DNA of 64,000 nt, from the NCBI GenBank assembly GCA_965250115.1, contig CBDFNJ010000001.1:682001-746000 (forward strand), read 5' to 3'. Source of the stretch: CBDFHB01 sp965250115. GTDB taxonomy: Bacteria; Acidobacteriota; Vicinamibacteria; Marinacidobacterales; SMYC01. Below, piece by piece: positions 39,976 through 49,427 of this stretch. How positions within the stretch are numbered: position 1 is the stretch's first letter; each line of letters starts with the position of its first letter. The position numbers and the translations under genes were made by a program. The notes beneath the pieces were generated by a model. It ran no database searches. It had not been told where the DNA came from and saw only the letters and a program-made list of their open reading frames with translations.

Positions 39976-42648
39976 CTAATGCTCCCATGACGAGCCGGTC
40001 GCGATGTCGACACGGAGAGGCACTTCCATCGGATAGACGTTCTCCATCGTCTCCCGGACGAGAGCCTCAACCGTCTCGACTTCATCCTCGGGAACTTCGA
40101 GCACGAGCTCGTCGTGAACTTGGAGCAGCAAACGCGCGGAGACGCTCGCTTCCTTCAGTCGTCGCGAGAGATCGATCATGGCCTTCTTGATCAAATCCGC
40201 CGCGGAGCCTTGAATGGGAGTATTGACGGCTACGCGCTCAGCCGCCGAGCGCGTGTTCCGGTTGCGCGATCCGATCTCGGGCACGTAGCGCTGTCGCCCG
40301 AAGAGTGTCCGAACCTTGCCGGTACGACGCGCAACGCGGATGATCTCATCCAGCAGTTCCCGAACCCGTGGGTAGCGATCGAAATAGCTGTCTATGAACA
40401 CCTGCGCTTCCCGAGTCGGTACGCCGAACTCCTTGCCGAGCGTGAAGGCGGTCTTGCCATAGATGATGCTGAAGTTCACTATCTTCGCACGGCGACGTTT
40501 CTCGTGCTCGCTCAAAGAAGGGTCGGACCCGAAGACCTCGCGCGCGGTGCGGTCGTGTATGTCCTCTTCTGCCCGAAAGGCCTGGATCAAGGCCTCGTCC
40601 TTGCTGAGATGCGCGAGGACGCGGAGCTCGATCTGTGAGTAGTCGGCCGAGACAAGCCGATGGCCTGGCGCCGCGACGAAAGCACGTCTCAGCCGCCTCC
40701 CAAGCTCGGTGCGAATGGGAATGTTCTGCAAGTTGGGATCGCTGCTCGAGAGTCGCCCGGTAGCAGCCACGGTCTGATTGAACGTCGTATGGATGCGGCC
40801 GGTTTTGGGCTGGACGAGGCCCGGCAGTGCGTCAACGTAGGTTCCCTTCAGCTTGGCGAGACTTCGATAGTCGAGGATCTTCCGTGGAAGAGGAAAGGAA
40901 ACAGCAAGCTCTTCCAGCACCTCGACGCGGGTCGAGGCGACGCGTTGTTTCGCGGTCTTCTTGAACGAAGGAAGGTTCATCTTGTCGAAGAGAATCTCAC
41001 CGAGCTGTCGAGGTGAGTTGATGTTGAACTCCACGCCGGCAAGCTCGTAAATCTGCCCGGTCAATACTCCCAGCTCTCGAGAGAGCTCTTCCGACATGGC
41101 CGCGAACTCCTCCCCATGGATGGCGATACCGACGAGCTCCATCTCGGCGAGAACGCTTATGAGTGGGATCTCGAAATCGCGATAGAGGGAATCCAGCTCC
41201 TCCTCCGCGATCCGGCGCGCCATCTTGTCCGCTAGCCTGAGGATCCTCTCGGCTCGTTCGGCGTTGAGACGCCCGGCAGCCTCCCCGCCTCCGTCGGAGT
41301 CCATCCCTGGAAGCGTTCCCTGAGCTTCGCCCCGCTCGCTTTCGGGCGTGAGGGGCTTTTGCAGAAATTCGAGCAGGAGATCGTTCAGCTCCTGCGACCG
41401 GCGCGAAGGATTCAGGACGTAGGCTGCGATCCTCGTATCGAAACCGATGGCCTGAGCGTCGATACCCCGCGCGCCGAAAAACGCCACCGCTTTCTTCAGA
41501 TCATGCCCGATCTTGGAGACGCTCGCGTCGCGGAGCACGCCTTCGAGCCGAGACACCAACTCCGCTTCGCTCAAACCGCGTCCGCAGGTCACGTAGAAGC
41601 CTTCGCCCGGCGACAGGGCGAGACCTAGTCCTTTCAGTCGGGCGCCCCAGGGGTCGAAGTGCTTGGTTTTGCTGATATCGAACCACAGTGAGAGGGTTCG
41701 GCCGCGAGCGCTCCTCAGAACCGCCTCCAGAGCGGTAATCGATTCGACCGCCGTCAGGGTAGTCGTCCAGTCGACGGGCTCCTCGGGAAGATAGTCCTTT
41801 AATAAGGTCGTGAAACCCAGCTCCTCGAATAGCGAAAAAGCCGCCTGCCGGTTCGCACCGCGATAGTGCAATGCCTCCCAGTCGACTTCCAAATCCAGAT
41901 CGGTCACCAAGGTAATGAGCTCCTTCGAGAGCCTCGCTTGATCGGCATGCTGCTCCAGACCCTCTCGCTGTCTCTTGTTCTTCACCTCCGCGGCGTGCGC
42001 CAGAAGCTTTTCCAGCGATCCCCATTCGGAGATGAGCTTTCTAGCTCCCTTCTCGCCGATACCCGGCACCCCGGGAACGTTGTCGACACTATCCCCCATG
42101 AGAGCGAGGACGTCGGCGACGCGCTCCGGCGGAACGCCAAACTTCTCTTTGACCGCCTCGGTATCGAGTCTGTTGTACTTCACGGGATGGACGATAGTGA
42201 CGCCCTCGCGGACGAGCTGAAGCAAATCCTTGTCCGAGGAGACGATCAGGACACGGAATCCCTCTTCGACCGCCCGTTCGGCCAACGTAGCGATCAGATC
42301 GTCGGCCTCGATCCCCGGCCTCTCGAGGATAGGAAGACCCAGCACATCGCAGAGCTTTCTCGTATAGGGAAACTGCTGCTTCAGATCGTCGGGCGTAGGC
42401 GGGCGATTCGCCTTATAGGCCTCGAAGCGCTCGTGGCGGAAAGTTCGTCCCCCGGCATCGAAGGTAACGGCAGCGAGAGCTGGCGTCTCTTCAGACAGAA
42501 GCTTACGAAGGACGTTCGTGAAACCGTAGACCGCATTGGTGGGGATCCCTTCGCGATTCGCGAGGGGGGGAATGGCAAAGAAAGAGCGATAGACGAGATT
42601 GTTTCCGTCGACGAGAAGGAGCGTTTTCGAAGGCATTGGGATGCGCAT
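39976..42648 (-). CDS. polA: DNA polymerase I
   Basis: 890 residues. The N-terminal 5'-3' exonuclease (LLLVDGNNLVYRSFF, RPGIEADDLIATLA, LMGDSVDNVPGVPGIGEKGA) is complete. The middle 3'-5' exonuclease fold is degenerate: motif I reads LWFDISKT instead of DxE, and the NxxxD region reads GHDLKKA, so proofreading is probably lost. The polymerase has motif A DYSQIELRVLAHLSKD, motif B RRRAKIVNFSIIYGKT and motif C QVHDELVLEVP. Neither ATG 42648 nor ATG 42636 has a clear ribosome site; the longer form is given. Confidence 0.95.
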   Translation of the reverse strand: MRIPMPSKTLLLVDGNNLVYRSFFAIPPLANREGIPTNAVYGFTNVLRKLLSEETPALAAVTFDAGGRTFRHERFEAYKANRPPTPDDLKQQFPYTRKLCDVLGLPILERPGIEADDLIATLAERAVEEGFRVLIVSSDKDLLQLVREGVTIVHPVKYNRLDTEAVKEKFGVPPERVADVLALMGDSVDNVPGVPGIGEKGARKLISEWGSLEKLLAHAAEVKNKRQREGLEQHADQARLSKELITLVTDLDLEVDWEALHYRGANRQAAFSLFEELGFTTLLKDYLPEEPVDWTTTLTAVESITALEAVLRSARGRTLSLWFDISKTKHFDPWGARLKGLGLALSPGEGFYVTCGRGLSEAELVSRLEGVLRDASVSKIGHDLKKAVAFFGARGIDAQAIGFDTRIAAYVLNPSRRSQELNDLLLEFLQKPLTPESERGEAQGTLPGMDSDGGGEAAGRLNAERAERILRLADKMARRIAEEELDSLYRDFEIPLISVLAEMELVGIAIHGEEFAAMSEELSRELGVLTGQIYELAGVEFNINSPRQLGEILFDKMNLPSFKKTAKQRVASTRVEVLEELAVSFPLPRKILDYRSLAKLKGTYVDALPGLVQPKTGRIHTTFNQTVAATGRLSSSDPNLQNIPIRTELGRRLRRAFVAAPGHRLVSADYSQIELRVLAHLSKDEALIQAFRAEEDIHDRTAREVFGSDPSLSEHEKRRRAKIVNFSIIYGKTAFTLGKEFGVPTREAQVFIDSYFDRYPRVRELLDEIIRVARRTGKVRTLFGRQRYVPEIGSRNRNTRSAAERVAVNTPIQGSAADLIKKAMIDLSRRLKEASVSARLLLQVHDELVLEVPEDEVETVEALVRETMENVYPMEVPLRVDIATGSSWEH

Positions 42649-42684
42649 TGTATTACAGCGAGCGGGCCGCTATAGAATCGCTCG

Positions 42685-43377
42685 ATGCGCTTGGTTCTCG
42701 GCCTGCTCGTGACGTTGTCGGCCTGCACGGCCTACGAATACGAAGAGGAAGTCTTCCTGCGGCTCGACGGCTCGGGCCGATTCCGGGTTAGCGGCTCCAG
42801 GGAAGCCCTCGGTACCCTTCTCCCTTTGAGCCGGGTCACCGTCGAGACCGTTCGCGATCATTTTGACGAGCCTCAGGTCGAGCTCGACTCGGTTCGCGAG
42901 AACGAGCGCGACGGCCGCTCGTTCATTCACGTTCAAGCGCGGTTTTCGGACTGGAACCGGCTCTGCGAGCATCCGGCGTTTTCCGGGCGCAACTGCAGCC
43001 TGGTCATCGGACCTGATGTACTCGAGATCGAGGCGACCGTCCCGGGACCGCAATGGTCAGGTCGCGTTGCGACCGACCCCGACGCACCCATCGCCTTTCG
43101 CATTCACTTTCCCAGCACCGTCGCGTTCCACAACTCGCCCAACGAAATCGAGCGAGGAAACATCGTGCGATGGCAACGTTCCATGGGCGAGCACTTCGCT
43201 CGCGAGCCCCTCGTGATTCAGGCGCGCTTCGAAAAACGTTCCGTGCTAGAAACGACGGTTATGGTCCTGATCGCCGCTGTGAGTCTCGTCGCGGTGGCGA
43301 TCACGGGCGCCATCTTGCTCATGGTAAGGAAGGGCAGACGACAGCTCGAGAGCGATGCGTCTCACCTGGGCACGTAA
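42685..43377 (+). CDS. Lipoprotein with C-terminal membrane helix
   Basis: 230 residues. Signal with lipobox LSAC (Cys14), a beta-rich domain (YEEEVFLRLDGSGRFRVSGS, IEATVPGPQWSGRVA, FPSTVAFHNSPNEIERGNIV), then a membrane helix (TVMVLIAAVSLVAVAITGAI) and a short basic tail. The layout resembles LppM-like proteins. No specific function known; it diverges from polA over only 36 bp. Confidence 0.75.
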   Translation: MRLVLGLLVTLSACTAYEYEEEVFLRLDGSGRFRVSGSREALGTLLPLSRVTVETVRDHFDEPQVELDSVRENERDGRSFIHVQARFSDWNRLCEHPAFSGRNCSLVIGPDVLEIEATVPGPQWSGRVATDPDAPIAFRIHFPSTVAFHNSPNEIERGNIVRWQRSMGEHFAREPLVIQARFEKRSVLETTVMVLIAAVSLVAVAITGAILLMVRKGRRQLESDASHLGT

Positions 43378-43402
43378 GCAAGAAGAGGCGAGTGAGCAGT
43401 AA

Positions 43403-43648
43403 CTAAGACGCCATCTCGACTTCCATGCTGTAGAGATCTATGGAGGCGTTCGCGCGCTTCACGACGAGCTTGAGATCCACGAGCTTGTCAAACGCGCGAC
43501 GCACTTCGATGGGATCGGCGTTCACCCAAAACCTTGCAATACCCTCGACGGAGTCCTTGGCCTGGGGGTGACGCCGGAGGTAATCGAGGATCCGTAAGGC
43601 TAGCTGGGAGTCTTCACCGATCTCCACTACGTTCTGTAGACTCATCAC
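43403..43648 (-). CDS. Small winged-helix-like protein
   Basis: 81 residues. Helical start LALRILDYLRRHPQAKDSVE, then GIARFWVNADPIEVRRAFDKLVDLKLV and a beta-strand end (VKRANASIDLYSMEVEM), matching a winged-helix DNA-binding fold. No catalytic residues. It may be a regulator; the upstream region on its strand is long and hairpin-rich. Confidence 0.65.
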   Translation of the reverse strand: MMSLQNVVEIGEDSQLALRILDYLRRHPQAKDSVEGIARFWVNADPIEVRRAFDKLVDLKLVVKRANASIDLYSMEVEMAS

Positions 43649-44114
43649 TATTCTCCTGAATTGCCTTGCAGATGCACTCGAGATGTGGATATAGCAACGG
43701 CTGTGCCAACCCGCGCGGATCGGGAGACCGGCGGAAACCCTATGAAATCAAAGGCATTCACGCTTCCGCCGCGGTTCGTGCTGCGGTCGTTTTCCCACGA
43801 ACGCCGGTCCACGACATAGGGGTTCTCCCGCACGCCAACCTCGCCGGCAATTCGCCGTAGGGCTACGGGTTTTCGTTTGTAGGAGATTACCGTCGCGGCG
43901 AAGGGAAAACCCCCCGTGAGCTAGCGTGCATCTCGGTGGGGCGATCCCAATGAGGCGTCGAACCCACGGTTCAACAGACTCTGACACAAAGACTTAAACC
44001 CGGACATTCACGCCGGGTCGAGATGGCCTTCTGCTAGGTCGGACGGAATTCTCTGGTACGGATATTGCTATCCATTACCCGGTCCATGTTCCTATTGCTC
44101 GTTAGAGAGAGGAA
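43649..44114. other. Hairpin-rich intergenic region, no gene recognised
   Basis: 466 bases between divergent genes. Visible pairings: CCGTAG/CTACGG (about 43855-43868), GGGTTTTC with GAAAACCC (about 43868 and 43902), ACCCGG/CCGGGT (about 43998-44019) and GGATA/TATCC (about 44066-44079). No tRNA arms, known riboswitch consensus or convincing ORF found. A 61-codon minus-strand frame (43648-43833) has biased but unremarkable composition. Confidence 0.5.
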
Positions 44115-45104
44115 ATGTCGTTGTCACAGAAGATCCTAGCGGTCGACGATGAACCGGACATCCTGCGCCTGACGCAGTTCTTGCTGGAGTCCTGGGGATA
44201 CGAGGTGTCGACGGCATCCAGTGGCAAGGAGGCCATCGAGCGGGCAAACCAGGATCCGCCGGACCTGATCTTGATGGACGTTAACACGGAAGAGATGAAC
44301 GGTTTCGAAGCCTGCGAGAAGATCAAGAGCGACTTCGCCACCGGCTTTATCCCCGTCATCATGCTCACGAGCCAGGATCAGGTTCAGAACAAAATTACCG
44401 GGCTTGGCAAGGGCGCAGACGACTACGTTATCAAGACCGTGGATCCACTCGAGCTCGAAGCTCGAATCGAAATGGTCATTCGTCGCACCCAGGAGCAGTC
44501 CAGAGCCTACCCGCTGACCCGTCTGCCCGGCAACCTGGCTCTCGAGCGCGAGGTCAAAAAGAGGCTTCTGAGCGGCGACAACTTCTCCGTGTGCTACTGC
44601 GACCTCGACAATTTCAAGGCCTACAACGACAAGTACGGCTACGAGGCAGGCGACAAAGTCATTTTCCATACAGCTCAGTTGTTGATGGGCTCGGTCCGCA
44701 GCCTCGGCGACCACGGAGATTTCGTCGGCCACATCGGTGGTGACGACTTCGTCCTCGTAACGGAGCCCGAGCGAGACAACGAAATCTGTAGGACCGTCGT
44801 CGATCGCTTCGACCCGACGATTCCCGATTTCTACGGAGAAAGGGATCGACTCCGCAAGGGTATTCAGGTGGAGAATCGTTCCGGAACACTCGAGAACTTT
44901 CCCATCATGACGATCACCATGGCTGTGATAAGCGGCTCGCAGAACGACTTCGAGAGCACCCACGTGATCGCCGAGCGCGCCGCCGAGCTCAAGAAGTATC
45001 TGAAGAGGTTCAAAGGCAGCAACTTCCTCTCCGAGAGAAGGGGAGCCGAAGTTCAAACCGTGGACGAAGTTGCCGCGGGTCAAAGGTTAGGCAGTGCAGG
45101 ATAA
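44115..45104 (+). CDS. Response regulator with GGDEF-type domain (GGDDF)
   Basis: 329 residues. Receiver domain ILAVDDEPDILRL (acidic pair), phospho-Asp in LILMDVNTEEMNG, Lys in YVIKTVDPLELEAR. A GGDEF domain from about residue 140 has CYCDLDNFKAYNDKYG and signature HIGGDDFVLV, where Asp replaces the catalytic-site second Glu/Asp position pattern GG[DE]EF. c-di-GMP synthesis is possible but reduced or absent activity must be considered. It overlaps the following kinase by 11 bases. Confidence 0.88.
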   Translation: MSLSQKILAVDDEPDILRLTQFLLESWGYEVSTASSGKEAIERANQDPPDLILMDVNTEEMNGFEACEKIKSDFATGFIPVIMLTSQDQVQNKITGLGKGADDYVIKTVDPLELEARIEMVIRRTQEQSRAYPLTRLPGNLALEREVKKRLLSGDNFSVCYCDLDNFKAYNDKYGYEAGDKVIFHTAQLLMGSVRSLGDHGDFVGHIGGDDFVLVTEPERDNEICRTVVDRFDPTIPDFYGERDRLRKGIQVENRSGTLENFPIMTITMAVISGSQNDFESTHVIAERAAELKKYLKRFKGSNFLSERRGAEVQTVDEVAAGQRLGSAG

Positions 45105-48006
45105 CAAAGCGTTAGCCGTGCGGGGTCTCTTGGCCGGCGCCATCGCCGCGCTCATTGCATGCACACTGTACTTTTTCCAGGTCTTCGAGGGCCTCGAATA
45201 CCAGCTTTACGACTGGAACTTTCGCACCGGTCAACAACAGGACGCGCCGGCCGAGATCGTGATCGTAGCCGTCGATCAACCTTCGCTGAAAAGGCTCGGG
45301 GCCTGGCCGTGGCCGCGCGCGTATCACGCCGAAGTGGTTCGACAGGTTCATCGAAGCGGCGCCAAGGCGATTGGCGTGGATTTTGGGTTCTTCGAGCCCG
45401 ATCGGCGCGATCCCATGAACGACGAGGAGCTCGCCGCTGCCACCGCTGAGGCGGGTAACGTGATCTATCCAGTCGTCATGGAAGAAATCACCGTGAAAGG
45501 GGCGAAGCAAATGATTCGGGCGGACCCCCTTCCGGGGATCAAACAGGCGGCCGCAGGTCTGGGCCACGCCCATATCGAGCAGAGCTCCGATGGGATCGTG
45601 CGCAAGCTCCACCTAGCCTACCGGACCCATGAAGGCACTTTTTGGGGTCTGAGTCTCGCCGTACTGAGCGAGTACCTCGACCTGCCCAACGACGGGATCC
45701 GGATCGTGCGACCGGGCGTACTCGGCGTCGGTGACATCGAGGTCCCGGTCACGGAAGCACCCATATCCGTCCAGCCTCAAGAAGGCACGGTCGTCATCGA
45801 CTACGAGATGCACATCGCCTATCTGGGTGACCGCGAGAGCTTCGACTACATCCCGGCTCACGAGGTCATCGAGGGTCGTGTTCCTCCGAACTACTTTGCC
45901 GGGAAGATGGTTCTTTACGGCGGAAAAGCGGCGGGATTGTTCGACGACCACATGACGCCCTTCTCGCTCGACAAGACGCCGATGCCTGGAGTCGAGATCC
46001 AAGCCAACGTCATCGACGCGATTTTGAAGGAGCGGTTCATCCGACGAGCGCCACTCTGGCTCCTGGCGATGGTTACCTTGGCCCTCGCGATGGCGGTCGC
46101 AGCGACGTACCTCTACTTCGATACCCGCGTGGCACTGGCGCTCCTCGTTCCCTTGATCGGGAGCACGGTGGGCATGCACTCCTATCTGTTCCGCTCGCTC
46201 GGATTGTGGATCGAGATCAGCCCGATTGTCGTGTCACTGGTGCTCTCGTTCATCTTCGGTCTGATGTTGAAGATGCAGCTCGTCAACAAGGCACTCGATG
46301 CAGAAGTCCTCAATCTCTCGGAAGCGGCGGCGCTCGCGGAGAAATCCGGAGAGAAGACGATCATCGCAAGCTTCACCTCGGCCGAGCCCACGCTGCGCGA
46401 CGTCCTGGGAATACCGGCTGCCGCCCTCCTGAAGATGGAACGAGACAAGGGCGTGCTGATACCGACGGCTCAATACGGGCTGACGAGGCTGAATCCCCAC
46501 AACAGGCCGACGATCAAGGTCACGGGAGACCTTACCGGTCTGCTCATCGGGCTCGATGGGGTCATGGTCGACAACCTCGCGAACCATCCTCTGAGTGCGC
46601 TGGTGCCCAAGGCTCAACTATCGATGTACCACGCTCTCATCGTTCCATTAATCTCCAAGGGAGAAACCGTGGGCGCCCTGTGTCTTTTCCGGGCCCGCGC
46701 CGAGGAGTTCCGCACCGAGGAGCACGAGCTGCTGCAGGCGGTTTCGTCGGAGTTCGGTGCCATCTGGTACAACGCCGCCCTCTACGCGCGGCTCACCGAG
46801 AAGAGCACGAATCCGCTCGCGTCTTTCACCTACAAGAACCAGGAGCGGCGAATTCAGACCCTCAACGTCCTGAGCGACGCCGTCCTCAGCGAAAAGTCAC
46901 TCATGGGTTCGATCATGGACAGCATCGCCGACGGCGTCATCGTTACCGATGTGCTTGGCACCATCCAGACCCTCAATCCGAAGGCGAAGGAAATTCTGGG
47001 TCTCTATGCCGAGAGCGCCGTCGGACAGAGCGCGGTCGAGTTCATCCGTCGTTTCGAGGACGTACCTCACGAACTGATGCACGAGCGGTTCAAGAAGATC
47101 GTCGAGCGCGGTGAGACCTTCTCGTCCGACATCAAGCTCTCGATGCCGACGACGCGCTTCTATACATTGCAGCTCGGCCCCGTCAGGTCACGAGAAGGCC
47201 TGGTGCAGGGAATCGTGGCGGTCCTGTCCGACATTACTCAGCTCAAAGAAATGGATCAGATGAAGACGGATCTCATGTCGATGGTGACTCACGAGATCCG
47301 TACTCCGCTCGCGACGGTTCGCGGTTTCGCCCAGATTCTGCTGAAGGGCGGCATCGGGAACGATAAGTCGTCCGAGTTCCTGGAGATCATCAACCGCCAA
47401 TCCAACCGGCTCGTGAACCTGGTCAACGACTTCCTCGACATCACCCGTATCGAGTCGGGACGCCAGGTCGTCACGAAGGGACCTGTCGATCTGGACAAGC
47501 TGATTCAGAACGCGGTCGCGGACTTGAGGCCGCTGGCGGACGAAAAGACCATCACCATCCAATACGTCGCCCCGAGTGGTCCCATTCCGGAGATCTTCGG
47601 CGACCGGAATCTCATCGAGCAGGTGCTCATCAACTTGCTCTCGAACGCGATCAAATACAGTCCAAAGGGAGCCTGGGCGCGCATTGCGGTCTCACAGCTC
47701 AGCGGTCTCTTGTCGGTCTCGGTGCAAGACAACGGCTTGGGCATTCCGAAGGACGCCGTGCCGCGACTGTTCGAGAAATTCTATCGAGTTCGTTGCGACG
47801 ATCGTAAGGACATCATCGGAACCGGGCTCGGGCTGTCTCTGGTGAAACAAATCATCGAAGTCCACGGCGGCACGATCAAAGTGGAGAGCGAGCACGGTCA
47901 GGGCTCGACGTTTACCCTCACCTTGCCCGTGCTCACCGAGGGCATGCAAGCAACAAAGTCGGCGACGGCCGACGTCTTGGAATCGGTCACGGCAGTCACC
48001 AACTGA
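45094..48006 (+). CDS. CHASE2-GAF-PAS sensor histidine kinase
   Basis: 970 residues from GTG 45094. One N-terminal helix (LLAGAIAALIACTLYFFQVF), an extracytoplasmic CHASE2 domain to about residue 305 (VDQPSLKRLGAWPWPRAYHA, IGVDFGFFEPDRRDP), three membrane helices (~308-395), a GAF-like domain (~410-560), a PAS domain (~605-715, IMDSIADGVIVTDVLG), HisKA with MVTHEIRTPLATVRGF, and HATPase motifs LLSNAIKYSPKGAW, VQDNGLGIPKDAVPRLFEKF and GTGLGLSLVKQI. All catalytic boxes are intact. The two flanking receivers are its likely partners. Confidence 0.93.
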   Translation: MQDNKALAVRGLLAGAIAALIACTLYFFQVFEGLEYQLYDWNFRTGQQQDAPAEIVIVAVDQPSLKRLGAWPWPRAYHAEVVRQVHRSGAKAIGVDFGFFEPDRRDPMNDEELAAATAEAGNVIYPVVMEEITVKGAKQMIRADPLPGIKQAAAGLGHAHIEQSSDGIVRKLHLAYRTHEGTFWGLSLAVLSEYLDLPNDGIRIVRPGVLGVGDIEVPVTEAPISVQPQEGTVVIDYEMHIAYLGDRESFDYIPAHEVIEGRVPPNYFAGKMVLYGGKAAGLFDDHMTPFSLDKTPMPGVEIQANVIDAILKERFIRRAPLWLLAMVTLALAMAVAATYLYFDTRVALALLVPLIGSTVGMHSYLFRSLGLWIEISPIVVSLVLSFIFGLMLKMQLVNKALDAEVLNLSEAAALAEKSGEKTIIASFTSAEPTLRDVLGIPAAALLKMERDKGVLIPTAQYGLTRLNPHNRPTIKVTGDLTGLLIGLDGVMVDNLANHPLSALVPKAQLSMYHALIVPLISKGETVGALCLFRARAEEFRTEEHELLQAVSSEFGAIWYNAALYARLTEKSTNPLASFTYKNQERRIQTLNVLSDAVLSEKSLMGSIMDSIADGVIVTDVLGTIQTLNPKAKEILGLYAESAVGQSAVEFIRRFEDVPHELMHERFKKIVERGETFSSDIKLSMPTTRFYTLQLGPVRSREGLVQGIVAVLSDITQLKEMDQMKTDLMSMVTHEIRTPLATVRGFAQILLKGGIGNDKSSEFLEIINRQSNRLVNLVNDFLDITRIESGRQVVTKGPVDLDKLIQNAVADLRPLADEKTITIQYVAPSGPIPEIFGDRNLIEQVLINLLSNAIKYSPKGAWARIAVSQLSGLLSVSVQDNGLGIPKDAVPRLFEKFYRVRCDDRKDIIGTGLGLSLVKQIIEVHGGTIKVESEHGQGSTFTLTLPVLTEGMQATKSATADVLESVTAVTN

Positions 48007-48013
48007 GGAATTC

Positions 48014-49317
48014 ATGGCGAAAGAACTGGTCCTGATGGTTGACGACGAACTCGATAATCGGGTAATGATGCGCTATTTCCTCGAATCCTGGGGCTACGAG
48101 GTCGAGCTCGCCGGCAACGGAAAAGAGGCGCTCGAAAAGGTCGCGGAGCGGCGACCGGCCCTCGTCCTGCTCGATCTCGAGATGCCCGTCATGGACGGCT
48201 TCGAGACGTGCCACCGGCTCAAAGAAAGTCCCGACACCGAGCACATTCCGGTCATCATGTTCACCGGTTTGGAGGCCACTTCCGACAAAGTGAAGGGCAT
48301 TCGCCGCGGCGCGGACGATTACGTCGTCAAGACGGTCGACCCCGAGGAGATCCAGGCTCGAGTCGAGATGATTCTCCGACGGAGCAAGCGCTATGAAGCG
48401 AAGGCCTCGTCCGACAAGGGCTCGAGCTCGTCGGATGCGGTTCTGAGTGGCTTGCTGCAAGACAAGAACTTCCCGGAAGCTTTCCGGCTCGCCATGGCCT
48501 ACGGCAAGAGCGGTAGCCTGGTGTTGAAAGACGGCGAGCGCGAGGGCCGTGTCTACCTCAACGACGGTAACGTCGTGCACGCGACCTACGGCGAGCTGGA
48601 GGGGGAAGAGGCCTTCTTCGAGCTCTCCGTCTGGAACGAGGGGCAGTTCAGCTACGTTGTTGGAGAGCCGCTACCCCAGTCGACGATAAAGACCTCGGGA
48701 ACGAGCTTGCTGATGGAAGCGACGCGGCGCATGGACGAGTGGAATCTCATTTCCTCGAAGATTCCGAACTTCGACGTCGTGCCCCACAGAGTTTCGACGA
48801 CCGCGAGTGAATCGATCCGACTGACGAAGTCCGACTGGAAAGTGCTGAGCCGAGTCGATGGCAAGCGGAGTGTTCGAGCCGTCGCCGAGGCGATAGGCGT
48901 CGATCACTTCGATTGCGGCCGCACCGTATTCGGCCTCATGACCCTCGGGGTTTTGTCTTTCGCGCCTGACAAGACGGAGCGGGACACCTTCTACGATGCG
49001 GTGCCAGAACTGCGCAACGAGCCAGCCGGTCAGGAGCCCTATGAGCTCTCGGCAACGCACTGGAAGATTCTCGCCTGTATCGACGGCAGCGGGACCTCGG
49101 CGTTCTCACGCACTTGGCTGGCGTGTCCCCCCGAAAAATGGCGGAGTTTCTCAAAGACCTTGCGGACAGGGGTTTCGTTCGCGTCAACAAGCCACGCGAA
49201 GCGAGCGCCCTCAGGGCGGCTCCAGCGACTTCGACCAGGGCCGTAGCGGCCGAGGCCAGTTCCGGCAACAAGGTCGAGGCTTTTACGCCTCGTATCCGCG
49301 CGATTGGCTTCGATTGA
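48014..49317 (+). CDS. Response regulator with DUF4388, frameshifted near 49095
   Basis: Receiver domain LMVDDELDNRVMM, phospho-Asp LVLLDLEMPVMDGF, YVVKTVDPEEIQAR; then a DUF4388 domain (~135-240: FRLAMAYGKSGSLVLKDGER) and a winged-helix-like repeat region. In the first frame the end becomes RTWLACPPEKWRSF and stops at 49246. The -1 frame reads GVLTHLAGVSPRKMAEFLKD to the stop at 49317, which continues the family pattern. One base appears missing around 49090-49100; restored length is 434 residues. Confidence 0.85.
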
Positions 49318-49427
49318 GATCGAGATGTACCGATGACTAGAAAAGTTTACACAGGCTTCCTCAACCAAACGGTGGGCTCTCCGTTCCGGCGGGCTCACAT
49401 CGTTTCCAAACAAGGAGGGTGAACACG

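Noticed and set aside
43648..43833. 61-codon minus-strand frame upstream of the winged-helix gene
   Set aside because: No ribosome site, no recognisable motif, and it overlaps a hairpin-rich region; composition alone can explain it.
43900..43990. tRNA-like GGTTCGA segment on the minus strand
   Set aside because: No paired T-arm or acceptor stem and no CCA end.
43860..44020. Cyclic-di-GMP or cobalamin riboswitch before the GGDEF operon
   Set aside because: Checked for the known conserved boxes of these riboswitches and did not find them; only generic hairpins are visible.
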